From: Botrimarina hoheduenensis
Lineage (GTDB): Bacteria > Planctomycetota > Planctomycetia > Pirellulales > Lacipirellulaceae
Assembly: GCF_007859815.1 (NCBI RefSeq)
Contig: NZ_SJPH01000003.1
Coordinates: forward strand, 466,369-530,368
Direction: 5' to 3'
Length of the DNA stretch: 64,000 bases
The number at the start of each line of letters is the position of its first letter. Position 1 is the first letter of the stretch. The translations under genes and the position numbers were made by a program. This document shows positions 8,827-16,134 of this stretch, piece by piece. The notes beneath the pieces are model-generated. The model was not told the origin of the DNA, made no database searches, and saw only the letters and a program-made list of their open reading frames with translations.

Positions 8827-10275
8827 ATGGCTCCTGAATCGACTTACTCTCGCCGCAGCTTCTTGACACAGTCGGCCTATGGGCTGGGTGGCATTGCGCT
8901 GGCCGAGTTGCTGGGGACCCGTTTGTACGCAAACCCCAGCAGCCGCGCCGGTGCTACTGGTCTGCTTACGCCCCCCAGCAACGCCGCGTTATCGGCTTAT
9001 CACCACCAACCTCGCGTCAAGCGTGTGATTCATTTGTGCATGGCGGGTGGGCCTTCGCACCTCGAAACCTACGACCCCAAGCCGCAGCTAAACGACCTCC
9101 ATGGCAAACCGTTCCCCGAGTCGTTTACGAAGGGACAGCAGCTCGCGCAGCTACAGAACAGCAAGCTGATCGCCCGGGGCGCGTTCTGCGAGTTCGTGCG
9201 CAGCGGTGAATCGGGCCTGGCGGTGTCCAAATTGTTGCCGCACATCGGTTCGATCGCCGACGAGATCTGCGTAGTGCGTTCGATGGTCACAGACCAGATC
9301 AATCACGATCCCGCCCAAGGCTTTATGAACAGCGGCACGATCCTCAAGGGGCGTCCCAGCATGGGATCGTGGTTGATCTACGGACTGGGTGCCGAGACCG
9401 ACAACCTGCCGGGCTTTGTGGTGCTGCTCTCAAAGACCAAGGGGGGCGGCGCGCAACCCATCTCGGCAAGGCAATGGTCGGCAGGCTTCTTGCCGAGCCG
9501 CTTTCAAGGAATCGAGCTCCAATCGCGCGGCGAGGCGGTTCACTATGTGGGCAATCCCGAGGGCGTCTGCCAGAGCCTGCAGCGGCAGGTCGTCGAGGAG
9601 GTCAATCGGCTGAATCGTTTGACAGCCGCTGAGCGCATCGATCCCGAGCTCGAGACCCGCATCCGCCAGTACGAGCTGGCCTTCCGCATGCAAACCAGCG
9701 TGCCGGAGCTGAGCGACTTCTCTCAAGAGTCACCCGAAACGCTGAAGCAGTACGGCGTGAAGGAGCCGGGCGATGGCTCTTTCGCTTCTAACTGCTTGCT
9801 AGCCCGTCGATTGGCCGAACGCGGCGTACGCTTTATCCAGCTCTACCATCGGGGCTGGGACCACCACGGCAAGATCGCAGAACTCATGCCAATCTCGGCC
9901 GAAGAAACCGACCGCGCCTCGGCCGCGCTTGTCAAAGACCTCAAGCAGCGCGGCATGCTGGACGACACACTCGTCATCTGGGGTGGAGAGTTCGGACGCA
10001 CGCCGATGGGACAAGGCTCGGGCCGCGACCACCACATCAATGCCTTCAGCCTATGGCTCGCCGGCGGGGGCATCCGGGGCGGGATGACCTTTGGGGCTAC
10101 CGACGAGTTGGGCTACGGAGTGGTAGAGGATCGTGTCACGTTCCACGACCTCCACGCGACGATGCTCCACCTATGCGGCATCGACCACGAACGGCTCACT
10201 GTTAAGTTTCAGGGGCTCGACGCCAAGCTGTCGGGGGTTGAACCGGCGCGCGTGGTGAAAGAGATCCTTGCGTAA
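8827..10275 (+). CDS. DUF1501 domain-containing Tat-exported protein
   Basis: A 482-residue protein with a twin-arginine signal (SRRSFL at residues 8-13 followed by a hydrophobic stretch), then the DUF1501 fold, an alkaline-phosphatase-superfamily-like domain. Visible motifs are the opening HLCMAGGPSHLETYDPKP, VVRSMVTDQINHDPAQGFMNSG, and near the C-terminus VIWGGEFGRTPMGQGSGRDHH. The acidic and histidine residues in these motifs suggest a metal site. It lies 18 nt downstream of the PSCyt1/DUF1549/DUF1553 gene, the pairing usual for Planctomycetes. Substrate and partner remain unknown; a joint extracytoplasmic hydrolytic or redox role is inference. Confidence 0.93.
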   Translation: MAPESTYSRRSFLTQSAYGLGGIALAELLGTRLYANPSSRAGATGLLTPPSNAALSAYHHQPRVKRVIHLCMAGGPSHLETYDPKPQLNDLHGKPFPESFTKGQQLAQLQNSKLIARGAFCEFVRSGESGLAVSKLLPHIGSIADEICVVRSMVTDQINHDPAQGFMNSGTILKGRPSMGSWLIYGLGAETDNLPGFVVLLSKTKGGGAQPISARQWSAGFLPSRFQGIELQSRGEAVHYVGNPEGVCQSLQRQVVEEVNRLNRLTAAERIDPELETRIRQYELAFRMQTSVPELSDFSQESPETLKQYGVKEPGDGSFASNCLLARRLAERGVRFIQLYHRGWDHHGKIAELMPISAEETDRASAALVKDLKQRGMLDDTLVIWGGEFGRTPMGQGSGRDHHINAFSLWLAGGGIRGGMTFGATDELGYGVVEDRVTFHDLHATMLHLCGIDHERLTVKFQGLDAKLSGVEPARVVKEILA

Positions 10276-10351
10276 GCATCGCCGAGTGTGCTCTTACTCT
10301 CACCTAAAGGGGCCGAGCCGGCGCAGGTTCTTCGCCCGGTGTCGCCACTCG

Positions 10352-11140
10352 CTACGAGTCGCTTGCCGACATTGCCCGGCCGTCGCGACGCTCCAATAGT
10401 TGAGCGGCGATGCTTACCGCAATCTCACCCGGATGATTCGTGCCGAGCGGCAAGCCGATCGGGCAATAAAATGAGATCCGCTCGGCAGGGATCCCGACGG
10501 CGGTCAGCTCTTTGCGCAGCACGGCCGCCTTAGCCTGGCTGCCAATGACTCCCAGATAGGGAAACGTACGGTCCTGCTCGAAGATACGCCGCAGCACGGG
10601 CAGATCGCTGCTGTGGCCGCGTGTCATGCACAACACAAAAGATTCGTCCGGCAACCGTTCAACCTCGGCCGGGGGATCGGCGGTTTCAATCGCCCGAACT
10701 CCAGGCGGCAGCTTCGTCAGCCACTCGCGTCGCGGATCGATGCATGTCACTTGACACGGCAACGCGACCAGCAAGCGGGTCAGCGCCTGCGTGACGTGCC
10801 CCGCACCAAAGATCACCACCGGCCAGGTGGTAACGCCCAGGGCTTCAAAGAAGAGCTTGACTCTGCCACCGCAGGTCATGCCCACGTCGGCCTTTAAGCT
10901 CCAGTCGGCAAGCTGCTGCGAAGTATTATCGCGCAACATGGCGAGCGCCGTCTCGATCGCCTTAGCCTCGACACGCCCCCCGCCGACGGTGCCCGCGTCG
11001 AGCCCTTCGGCGGTAACGAGCATCTTGGCACCGGCGTCCTGCGGCGTTGAGCCCGACGTCTCGATGAGCGTGACAATCACAAGCGGCGTTGCCCGATCAA
11101 CAAGCTCAGCCGCGCGGCGCAATAGTTCAGCGGGGGTCAT
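10352..11140 (-). CDS. XdhC/CoxI family protein
   Basis: A 262-residue protein. The N-terminal XdhC/CoxI domain carries the hallmark ETSGSTPQDAGAKML and TVGGGRVEAKAIE motifs. The C-terminal Rossmann-type domain begins with VVIFGAGHVTQAL and ends with CPIGLPLGTNHPGEIAVSIA. XdhC proteins help insert or sulfurate molybdenum cofactor in xanthine dehydrogenase-type enzymes. No xdhA, xdhB or coxL homolog lies in this window, so its client must be encoded elsewhere or its role differs. It ends about 75 nt from the convergent DUF1501 gene. The start is supported by an AGAAGGT just upstream of the ATG, though that is very close to the codon. Confidence 0.9.
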   Translation of the reverse strand: MTPAELLRRAAELVDRATPLVIVTLIETSGSTPQDAGAKMLVTAEGLDAGTVGGGRVEAKAIETALAMLRDNTSQQLADWSLKADVGMTCGGRVKLFFEALGVTTWPVVIFGAGHVTQALTRLLVALPCQVTCIDPRREWLTKLPPGVRAIETADPPAEVERLPDESFVLCMTRGHSSDLPVLRRIFEQDRTFPYLGVIGSQAKAAVLRKELTAVGIPAERISFYCPIGLPLGTNHPGEIAVSIAAQLLERRDGRAMSASDS

Positions 11141-11148
11141 ACCTTCTT

Positions 11149-11154
11149 ACTGTA
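11149..11154 (-). promoter_or_regulatory. -10-like hexamer TACAGT upstream of the XdhC-like gene
   Basis: TACAGT on the minus strand is followed by 8 nt (containing AGAAGG) and then the ATG. It fits either a leaderless promoter or chance; the Shine-Dalgarno-like string makes this the least certain of the set. Confidence 0.3.
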
Positions 11155-11215
11155 ACTCGCGAGTGCCGGCGGTGCCGCTGTCTCGCCGACCCCGGCCTTC
11201 ACCACCAACCGGCCT

Positions 11216-13030
11216 TCAGACACCGGCAAAAGCGCGCAGGTCTTGCTCCATGCCGTCCAGCCGTGCTTCGAGGTCGGCCTTGGCGTCTTCCATGTCGTGG
11301 AGCTGTTCGGCCGGCGTGAACGCGAAGAGATAGAACTTGATCTTCGGTTCGGTACCGCTGGGACGACAGGCCACGTAGTTGCCACACGGGGCTTCTTCCG
11401 ACGACAGATCGAGGATCACCAGATCGCCGGTCGGTCCCTCCAGGGCAGAGGTCTCGCCATTGCGTGTGCGCTGGTTTGTCAGATAGTCGCGCACCTGGGC
11501 CACGGCGAGCCCGCCGACCGACACCGGCGGTTCGGCGCGAAACTTCGCCATCACCTCTTTCATGCGTGTCATGCCCTCGCTGCCCGGCATCTGCACGTTG
11601 AGGGTCCGCTCGACGTGGCAGCCGTGCTGCCAGTACAGGGCATCGAGCTTCTGGTGAAGCGTCATCCCCTCCGCCTTGAGCTTGGCGGCCAGCTCGCAGG
11701 CGAGCATCGCGGCGACCGCCCCGTCCTTATCGCGTACGTACGAGCCCGCCATGTAGCCGTGCGATTCTTCGGTGCCAAAGACAAATCGCTCGGGACCGTT
11801 ATCGTCGATCGCCCCGGCGATCCACTTGAAGCCCACCAACAAGTCGGTGATGGTCCGGACGCCATACGCATCGCCAATGCGGCGCGTGAGCTGCGTGGTC
11901 ACCAGGGTGATGAGGTTGAAGTGCTCGGGCGTGAGCTTGCCCCGACGCGTCTCCAGGACGTAGTCGGCCAGGAGCGCGCCGATCTGATTGCCGGTGATCG
12001 TCAACCACTGATCGGAGCCGGGCTCGAGCGGGGCCGCCAGCCCGATGCGGTCGCAGTCGGGATCCGTGGCCACGACCAGATCGGCCCCCGTTTGTTTGGC
12101 TCGCTCGATGATCGCGTCGAACACCACCGGCCGCTCGGGGTTGGAGACATGGCCCGGCACGTTGGGGAAGTCGCCGTCGGGCTCGGCGTGCGGGCCGAAC
12201 ACCTCAACCTCCGCAAAGCCATCGCGCTCCAGCACCGGAACCACCGCCGTCGCCCCCACGCCGTGCAGCGGTGAGTAGATCACCTTCAGGTCGCGCGGCC
12301 CGGGTGTGGCCTGCGTCAGCACGGCGTCGATGTAAGCGGCGTCTACCTCCGCTTCGCAGTAAACGATTTGCCCGGCCGCAACCGCGGCGTCGAAGTCGGC
12401 CCGCTCGATCTCTTGACAGTTCATCACCCGCTGGATGATCCCCTTATCGTGCGGCGGCAGGATCTGACCGCCGGTCGACCAGTAAACCTTCACCGCATTG
12501 TCGCTGGGCGGGTTGTGGCTGGCCGTCACCATGATGCCGCAGCTGGCCCGCTTATATCGCACCGCAAACGACAGCTCGGGCGTGCTGCGAAAGCCACGCA
12601 GAAAGTACACCTTGAACCCGGCGGCAACCATCACCTCCGCACAAAGCTTGGCAAACCGCTCGCCGTTGTGCCGCGTGTCGCGGCAGATGGCGCACGACAG
12701 CTCGGCACCGGTGCCGAGCGTCTCCTTCACATAAGTCGCCAACCCCTGGGCCGACTCGCCGATCGTACGGTCGTTGATCGCATTCGACCCAAAGGGGTGC
12801 ATCCGCCCGCGTCGCCCCCCCGTGCCGAAGGGGATGATCGTCCAGAAGACGTCGTCCAGCGTCGCCCAATCGCCCGCCGCAAGGGCTTCTGCGATCGCGG
12901 GCACGTAGTCGGCGTAACGCTGCTCGGTGAGCCAAGCCCGCAGGTTCGCGGCGGCCGAAGCCGTCAGCTTGCCGGCGGCGGTCGCCTGTTCGACTTGCGA
13001 AACGAGTTCCTCGGTGGCGGCAGAGGGCAT
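11216..13030 (-). CDS. Phosphohexomutase (phosphoglucomutase/phosphomannomutase, alpha-D-phosphohexomutase superfamily)
   Basis: A 604-residue enzyme with all four superfamily signatures in order. These are the phosphoserine loop TASHNPPSDNAVKVYW, the metal-binding loop DPDCDRIG, the sugar-binding loop FGTEESHGY and the C-terminal phosphate-binding loop RPSGTEPKIKFY. The length and the extra N-terminal helices match the long PGM2-like subgroup that interconverts hexose (or pentose) 1- and 6-phosphates. It would supply glucose-1-phosphate for sugar nucleotides, which would serve the glycosyltransferases elsewhere in the window. It is divergently oriented from the cytochrome gene and shares a 57-nt intergenic region with it. 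Confidence 0.94.
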   Translation of the reverse strand: MPSAATEELVSQVEQATAAGKLTASAAANLRAWLTEQRYADYVPAIAEALAAGDWATLDDVFWTIIPFGTGGRRGRMHPFGSNAINDRTIGESAQGLATYVKETLGTGAELSCAICRDTRHNGERFAKLCAEVMVAAGFKVYFLRGFRSTPELSFAVRYKRASCGIMVTASHNPPSDNAVKVYWSTGGQILPPHDKGIIQRVMNCQEIERADFDAAVAAGQIVYCEAEVDAAYIDAVLTQATPGPRDLKVIYSPLHGVGATAVVPVLERDGFAEVEVFGPHAEPDGDFPNVPGHVSNPERPVVFDAIIERAKQTGADLVVATDPDCDRIGLAAPLEPGSDQWLTITGNQIGALLADYVLETRRGKLTPEHFNLITLVTTQLTRRIGDAYGVRTITDLLVGFKWIAGAIDDNGPERFVFGTEESHGYMAGSYVRDKDGAVAAMLACELAAKLKAEGMTLHQKLDALYWQHGCHVERTLNVQMPGSEGMTRMKEVMAKFRAEPPVSVGGLAVAQVRDYLTNQRTRNGETSALEGPTGDLVILDLSSEEAPCGNYVACRPSGTEPKIKFYLFAFTPAEQLHDMEDAKADLEARLDGMEQDLRAFAGV

Positions 13031-13075
13031 CGGTCTAAACGGTGGGGGTTAGCGGAAAGAAGGCGTGGGGCGCGA

Positions 13076-13081
13076 TAGACT
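13076..13081 (+). promoter_or_regulatory. -10-like hexamer TAGACT just upstream of the cytochrome start
   Basis: TAGACT is followed by 6 nt and then the ATG at 13088. Transcription initiating 6-7 nt after the hexamer would begin at the start codon. No clear -35 element is visible. Confidence 0.45.
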
Positions 13082-13087
13082 AGCACG

Positions 13088-14065
13088 ATGCTCAACCCTT
13101 GGCGATTACGTCCCCCGCACGCCCCCACCAAGAAATCGGTCGGACGGTGTCCGTGCGCGTGGCTAACTACTGGGTTTTTCTTGTTGCTCGGTGGCTCGCT
13201 AGCCGCGGCCGAGCGCCCGCCTCGCGCCGAGCCGCCCCGCTTCTCCGATGCCGACCAGGCCCCTTTCTTCGCCGACGCTTTTGCCGAGCTGGTCGGGCCC
13301 CGCCCCGCCTATGGGCTCTCTGAAGCCACCGACACCACGACCTCCACGAACGTTTCTGCACCGCAAACGGTCTGGTCGCAGCGCATCGATGAGATAACGC
13401 TCGAGACCGAGATCAAACGCCTCGCGGCGCGCGTCGCCCAGGCAACCCGCTCGGGTGCCGCGTTCAAGGGGGGTGAGTCTCGCCAAGCCGCCGACGCACT
13501 GGCACAGGTGGCCCTCGCGATGGGCGTCATCGCTCGGCACGACGGTCGGCCGCGGTGGCGCGACGAGGCACCGCGGCTGGCACCGCACTTCGCCGCCAGC
13601 GCCCGACTGGCCGACGCTGCCACCGACGGAGGTTACCAGGCCGCTCAAGCCGCCGCCGAAGAGTTAGCAGCCCTGGTGCGGGGTGAACGGCCCGCCCTTG
13701 CCGCGGCGGACGAAACCGCAACCAACTGGGGCGCGCTGGCACCACGCTCCAGCCTGATGCGACGCATGAAGCGGGCCGACGAAGAGTTTCTTCCCACGGC
13801 GCTCGCCGACCGCCGCGCCTTTCGGCGGGGGGCCGAAGACGTGCGCCACGAGGCGCAGGTGCTAGCGATGCTCGCGACGGCCATCGTCGCCCCGGGGGCC
13901 GACGACGCCGACGACCCCGGCTACCAAGCCTACGCCCGCCAGATGGGCACGGCCGCCGAGCGGCTGGCCGACGCCGCCGAGCAAGAAGACCTGCCCGCCG
14001 CCACCCAAGCCGCCGCCGACCTCCGCCGGTCGTGTACCGACTGTCACGCCGACTACCGGGGCTGA
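13088..14065 (+). CDS. Secreted c-type cytochrome, cytochrome c'-like
   Basis: A 325-residue protein with a signal peptide ending near an SLAAAERP segment (about residues 33-41). The rest is largely Ala-rich helix, with one heme-binding CTDCH motif (CxxCH) only ten residues from the C-terminus. A heme attachment site at the extreme C-terminus of a helical bundle is the layout of cytochrome c'. The length, about twice that of a single cytochrome c' domain, suggests two helical bundles with heme bound only by the second. Its redox partner is unknown; no oxidase or reductase gene adjoins it. The start is supported by the TAGACT hexamer 6 nt upstream. Confidence 0.8.
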   Translation: MLNPWRLRPPHAPTKKSVGRCPCAWLTTGFFLLLGGSLAAAERPPRAEPPRFSDADQAPFFADAFAELVGPRPAYGLSEATDTTTSTNVSAPQTVWSQRIDEITLETEIKRLAARVAQATRSGAAFKGGESRQAADALAQVALAMGVIARHDGRPRWRDEAPRLAPHFAASARLADAATDGGYQAAQAAAEELAALVRGERPALAAADETATNWGALAPRSSLMRRMKRADEEFLPTALADRRAFRRGAEDVRHEAQVLAMLATAIVAPGADDADDPGYQAYARQMGTAAERLADAAEQEDLPAATQAAADLRRSCTDCHADYRG

Positions 14066-15035
14066 CGCTCCCCCGCCGCGTCCCCCCTTCCGCTCGCTTG
14101 GCCTGGCCGCTTGCAGCGCCCCGCCCGCCTGCAAGGCCCTGCCGCCTGCAAAAGCCTGCCGCTTGCAAATCCCTGCCGATTATTCGGAAAAAACTCTCCG
14201 CGGGGCGTGAACCTCGCCTCGGCGAGCCGGTCTTCTTGCTGTCCCGAGCGGGTTTTGCTTGACTCCCGCGTCGGGGCGTGAAAAGCTTATTGTAGTGGCC
14301 GGCGGGCCTGGTTTCGTTTGAAACCCGGTCCACCTGGCTGCCGAAGATGTTCTTGAGCGGTCCGCAACGAGCGGGCCGCCGTGTTTCCTCTCTCTAGCCG
14401 CGCCAGCGCGCAGCGGAGCCCGAGATGAAGACGACAATCATTACCGCTACGACCCTCGCCAACGCCATCAAGGCCTTTGGTATCGGTTTCGTTGCTACGG
14501 TGATTGCCGGCTCACAGTCGGGCTACGTATTGCGCTATGTAATGCGCGCGGTACGTGTAGGCCTTGGGCTACAGCCGCTACATCAAGCGGCGCTAGTCCC
14601 GGCGAGCCTGTCGCAACGATCGTGTTGCCGCAGCGCTCGCCCCGCGATGTCCGACCGTGGTTGGCGCCTTGATTGGCGCGCTGACAACCGCGGCTGATCG
14701 ATCGGATCAGGCACCCCGGGCGGAACCCTCGCAAGTTTCGCTCGCCTAACCGATCGATCGCGTCGACGCGGAGCCCGGCGATCCGAGCGGGTCGCACCCT
14801 CCCCCACGGGGGCGTGCTGCTCACCTTGATCGTCGCTTGAGAACCGCCCGCGATGGGGCCGTTCTCAGCCTGCCCGAAGCGTTCCGCCCCTTGCGGGGAC
14901 CGCTAACGGCCGCAGGGCTCCGCCGCTTATGCCTCACGCCCCCGCGGCGGGAGTCCACGCCCCCCACCCCCTTTCGCGGGTTGGTAAGCGTGCGGCGGCC
15001 TGCTGACCACCGTCCCTTGAGAGAGGACGACTCCG
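14066..15035. other. Long intergenic stretch upstream of the ECF sigma factor
   Basis: About 970 nt with no convincing gene. It contains a 17-bp tandem array (14108-14176) and a short hairpin near 14310 (GGTTTC/GAAACC). One open frame from 14425 to 14697 could encode a 90-residue peptide with a hydrophobic start (TLANAIKAFGIGFVATVIAG) after a weak GGAG. Its second half is low-quality Arg/Ser-rich sequence, so I do not call it a gene. The stretch before 15036 presumably holds the sigma factor promoter. Confidence 0.5.
14108..14176. repeat. Four-unit 17-bp tandem repeat
   Basis: Units occupy 14108-14124, 14126-14142, 14143-14159 and 14160-14176. The consensus is CGCYTGCAANNCCCTGC. The last three units are contiguous, and the first is more degenerate and offset by one base. 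It lies just past the cytochrome gene. Confidence 0.85.
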
Positions 15036-15650
15036 ATGACCGCTTTCGCCCTCGCGCCACCGCGTCCCGCGACTTACTTCCCCTACGACCCCACGCCGCT
15101 CGGCGAGCAAGACACGGCCACGCTCGTGCGCGCCGCCCAAACGGGCGACCGTGACGCCTTCGGCGAGCTCGCCGTGCGGTTCGAGCCGATGGTGCGCGCC
15201 GTCGCCACGCGCCGGCTGGGCAACCCCTCTGAGGCCGCCGAGCTGACCCAAGAGGTCCTCCTGCGGGCGATGGATCGGCTGCATCAGCTCACCCAGCCGC
15301 AGGCGTTTGGCGGATGGCTCAAGTCGATCACGGTCCGCATGGCGATCAATCGGCAAACGCGCCGTCGCCGCGCGATCGACGCCGAGCCCCGGACGCTCGA
15401 AGAGACGTGCGTCGACAACGCCAGCCCGTTCGAGGCGGCGGTCGCCAACGAGCGCGCCGCGCAGGTGCGCGACGGACTCGATCGGCTGGGCGCGATGGAT
15501 CGCGACACGCTCGTGGCGTTCTACGTGCGGGGCGAATCGCTCATCGAGATGAGCGACGCGTTCCGCGCGCCGGTCGGCACGATCAAGCGTCGCCTGCACG
15601 TGGCGCGCAAGCGCTTGGCCGCCGAACTGGGGGAGATGGTCTCGGTGTAA
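15036..15650 (+). CDS. ECF-type RNA polymerase sigma factor
   Basis: A 204-residue sigma-70 family protein of extracytoplasmic-function type. Region 2 runs from about residue 30 to 100, with the core-binding helix DAFGELAVRFEPMVRAVA and the -10 recognition part LTQEVLLRAMDRL. Region 4 spans about residues 140-200 and contains a helix-turn-helix ending in GTIKRRLHVARKRLAAEL. There is no region 3, as expected for ECF factors. A GAGGA precedes the ATG by about 9 nt. No anti-sigma factor adjoins it, so its regulation cannot be inferred from context. It may control the neighbouring surface-protein genes, but this is speculation. Confidence 0.92.
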   Translation: MTAFALAPPRPATYFPYDPTPLGEQDTATLVRAAQTGDRDAFGELAVRFEPMVRAVATRRLGNPSEAAELTQEVLLRAMDRLHQLTQPQAFGGWLKSITVRMAINRQTRRRRAIDAEPRTLEETCVDNASPFEAAVANERAAQVRDGLDRLGAMDRDTLVAFYVRGESLIEMSDAFRAPVGTIKRRLHVARKRLAAELGEMVSV

Positions 15651-15660
15651 CCCCCTGAAT

Positions 15661-15700
15661 CCCCCTCCTCCTTCAGGAGGAGGGGCTCGGGGAGGTGGGG
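15661..15700 (+). repeat. Dispersed palindromic element, copy 1
   Basis: CCCCTCCTCC, a 4-nt loop and GGAGGAGGGG form a 10-bp perfect hairpin, followed by CTC and GGGGAGGTGG. The same arrangement occurs inverted at 15943 and again at 48700. There is no T-tract, so it is not a canonical terminator. Confidence 0.85.
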
Positions 15701-15876
15701 AATTGGGTAGCGCGGCCATCGACACCCAAAGGTAGAGGAGATGGCCGTCATGAGAGGCGACGGTTGCTCGGCAAGTTAATGCTTCGCTATGGCAACGATA
15801 GATAAAAACGAATGCCGGTTTATCGCTTCGGTTGAGCGCACGTTTTTTCCTCCCTACTGCTGTACTGCCTCCCTCC

Positions 15877-15908
15877 CCCGGCTGGGCTAGTTAAGCTGAG
15901 CAGACCGT
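15877..15908 (+). repeat. 32-bp direct repeat, copy A
   Basis: 27 of 32 bases match copy B at 16064-16095. Conserved blocks are CCCGGCTGGG at the start, a GTTA core and the ends CTGAGC and GACCGT. It could be a repeated promoter or operator, or part of a small mobile repeat. Confidence 0.75.
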
Positions 15909-15942
15909 CCCGGCAATGCTTGCCGCGTGTACCCGGTTTCTG

Positions 15943-15981
15943 CCACCTCCCCTGGCCCCTCCTCCCGTGGAGGAGGGGGAA
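15943..15981 (-). repeat. Dispersed palindromic element, copy 2 (inverted)
   Basis: It reads CCACCTCCCC, then CCCCTCCTCC with a CGTG loop and GAGGAGGGG. This is the reverse-complement arrangement of copy 1. Confidence 0.85.
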
Positions 15982-16063
15982 TTTTGGCGAGGGGCTCGGA
16001 CAGACGCGGGAGCGGGTCGTCGTTGCGGCCTCCCGCCGCCGGCTCGCGAAAGCTGGTTCCCCG

Positions 16064-16095
16064 CCCGGCTGGGGTGGTTATCCTGAGCGGACCGT
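16064..16095 (+). repeat. 32-bp direct repeat, copy B
   Basis: It matches copy A at 27 of 32 positions and lies 39 nt upstream of the FG-GAP protein start codon. The core GTTATCCTGAG contains a TATCCT hexamer that could serve as a -10 element for that gene. Confidence 0.75.
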
Positions 16096-16134
16096 TTTGA
16101 CGACGTCCCGCCGCTCCCGCCGCAGAGCCCCCGC

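Larger units (their letters stand above)
15651..16134. other. Repeat-rich intergenic region
   Basis: About 480 nt without a gene. It carries two oppositely oriented copies of a palindromic CCCCTCCTCC element (15661-15700 and 15943-15981) and a pair of 32-bp direct repeats (15877-15908 and 16064-16095). Open frames across the palindromes translate to low-complexity peptides and are not genes. Confidence 0.75.

Noticed and set aside
14108-14176. Tandem array as a CRISPR
   Set aside because: Units are 17 bp with no unique spacers between them, so it is a simple tandem repeat.
14425-14697. Possible small membrane protein of 90 residues
   Set aside because: Only the first 20 residues look hydrophobic, the second half is low-quality Arg/Ser-rich, the ribosome-binding site is weak, and no homology is recognisable.
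15521-15751. Minus-strand open frame across the palindromic element
   Set aside because: It reads through the CCCCTCCTCC palindrome and gives LPEPLLLKEEGD-type peptide, a common artefact of these repeats.
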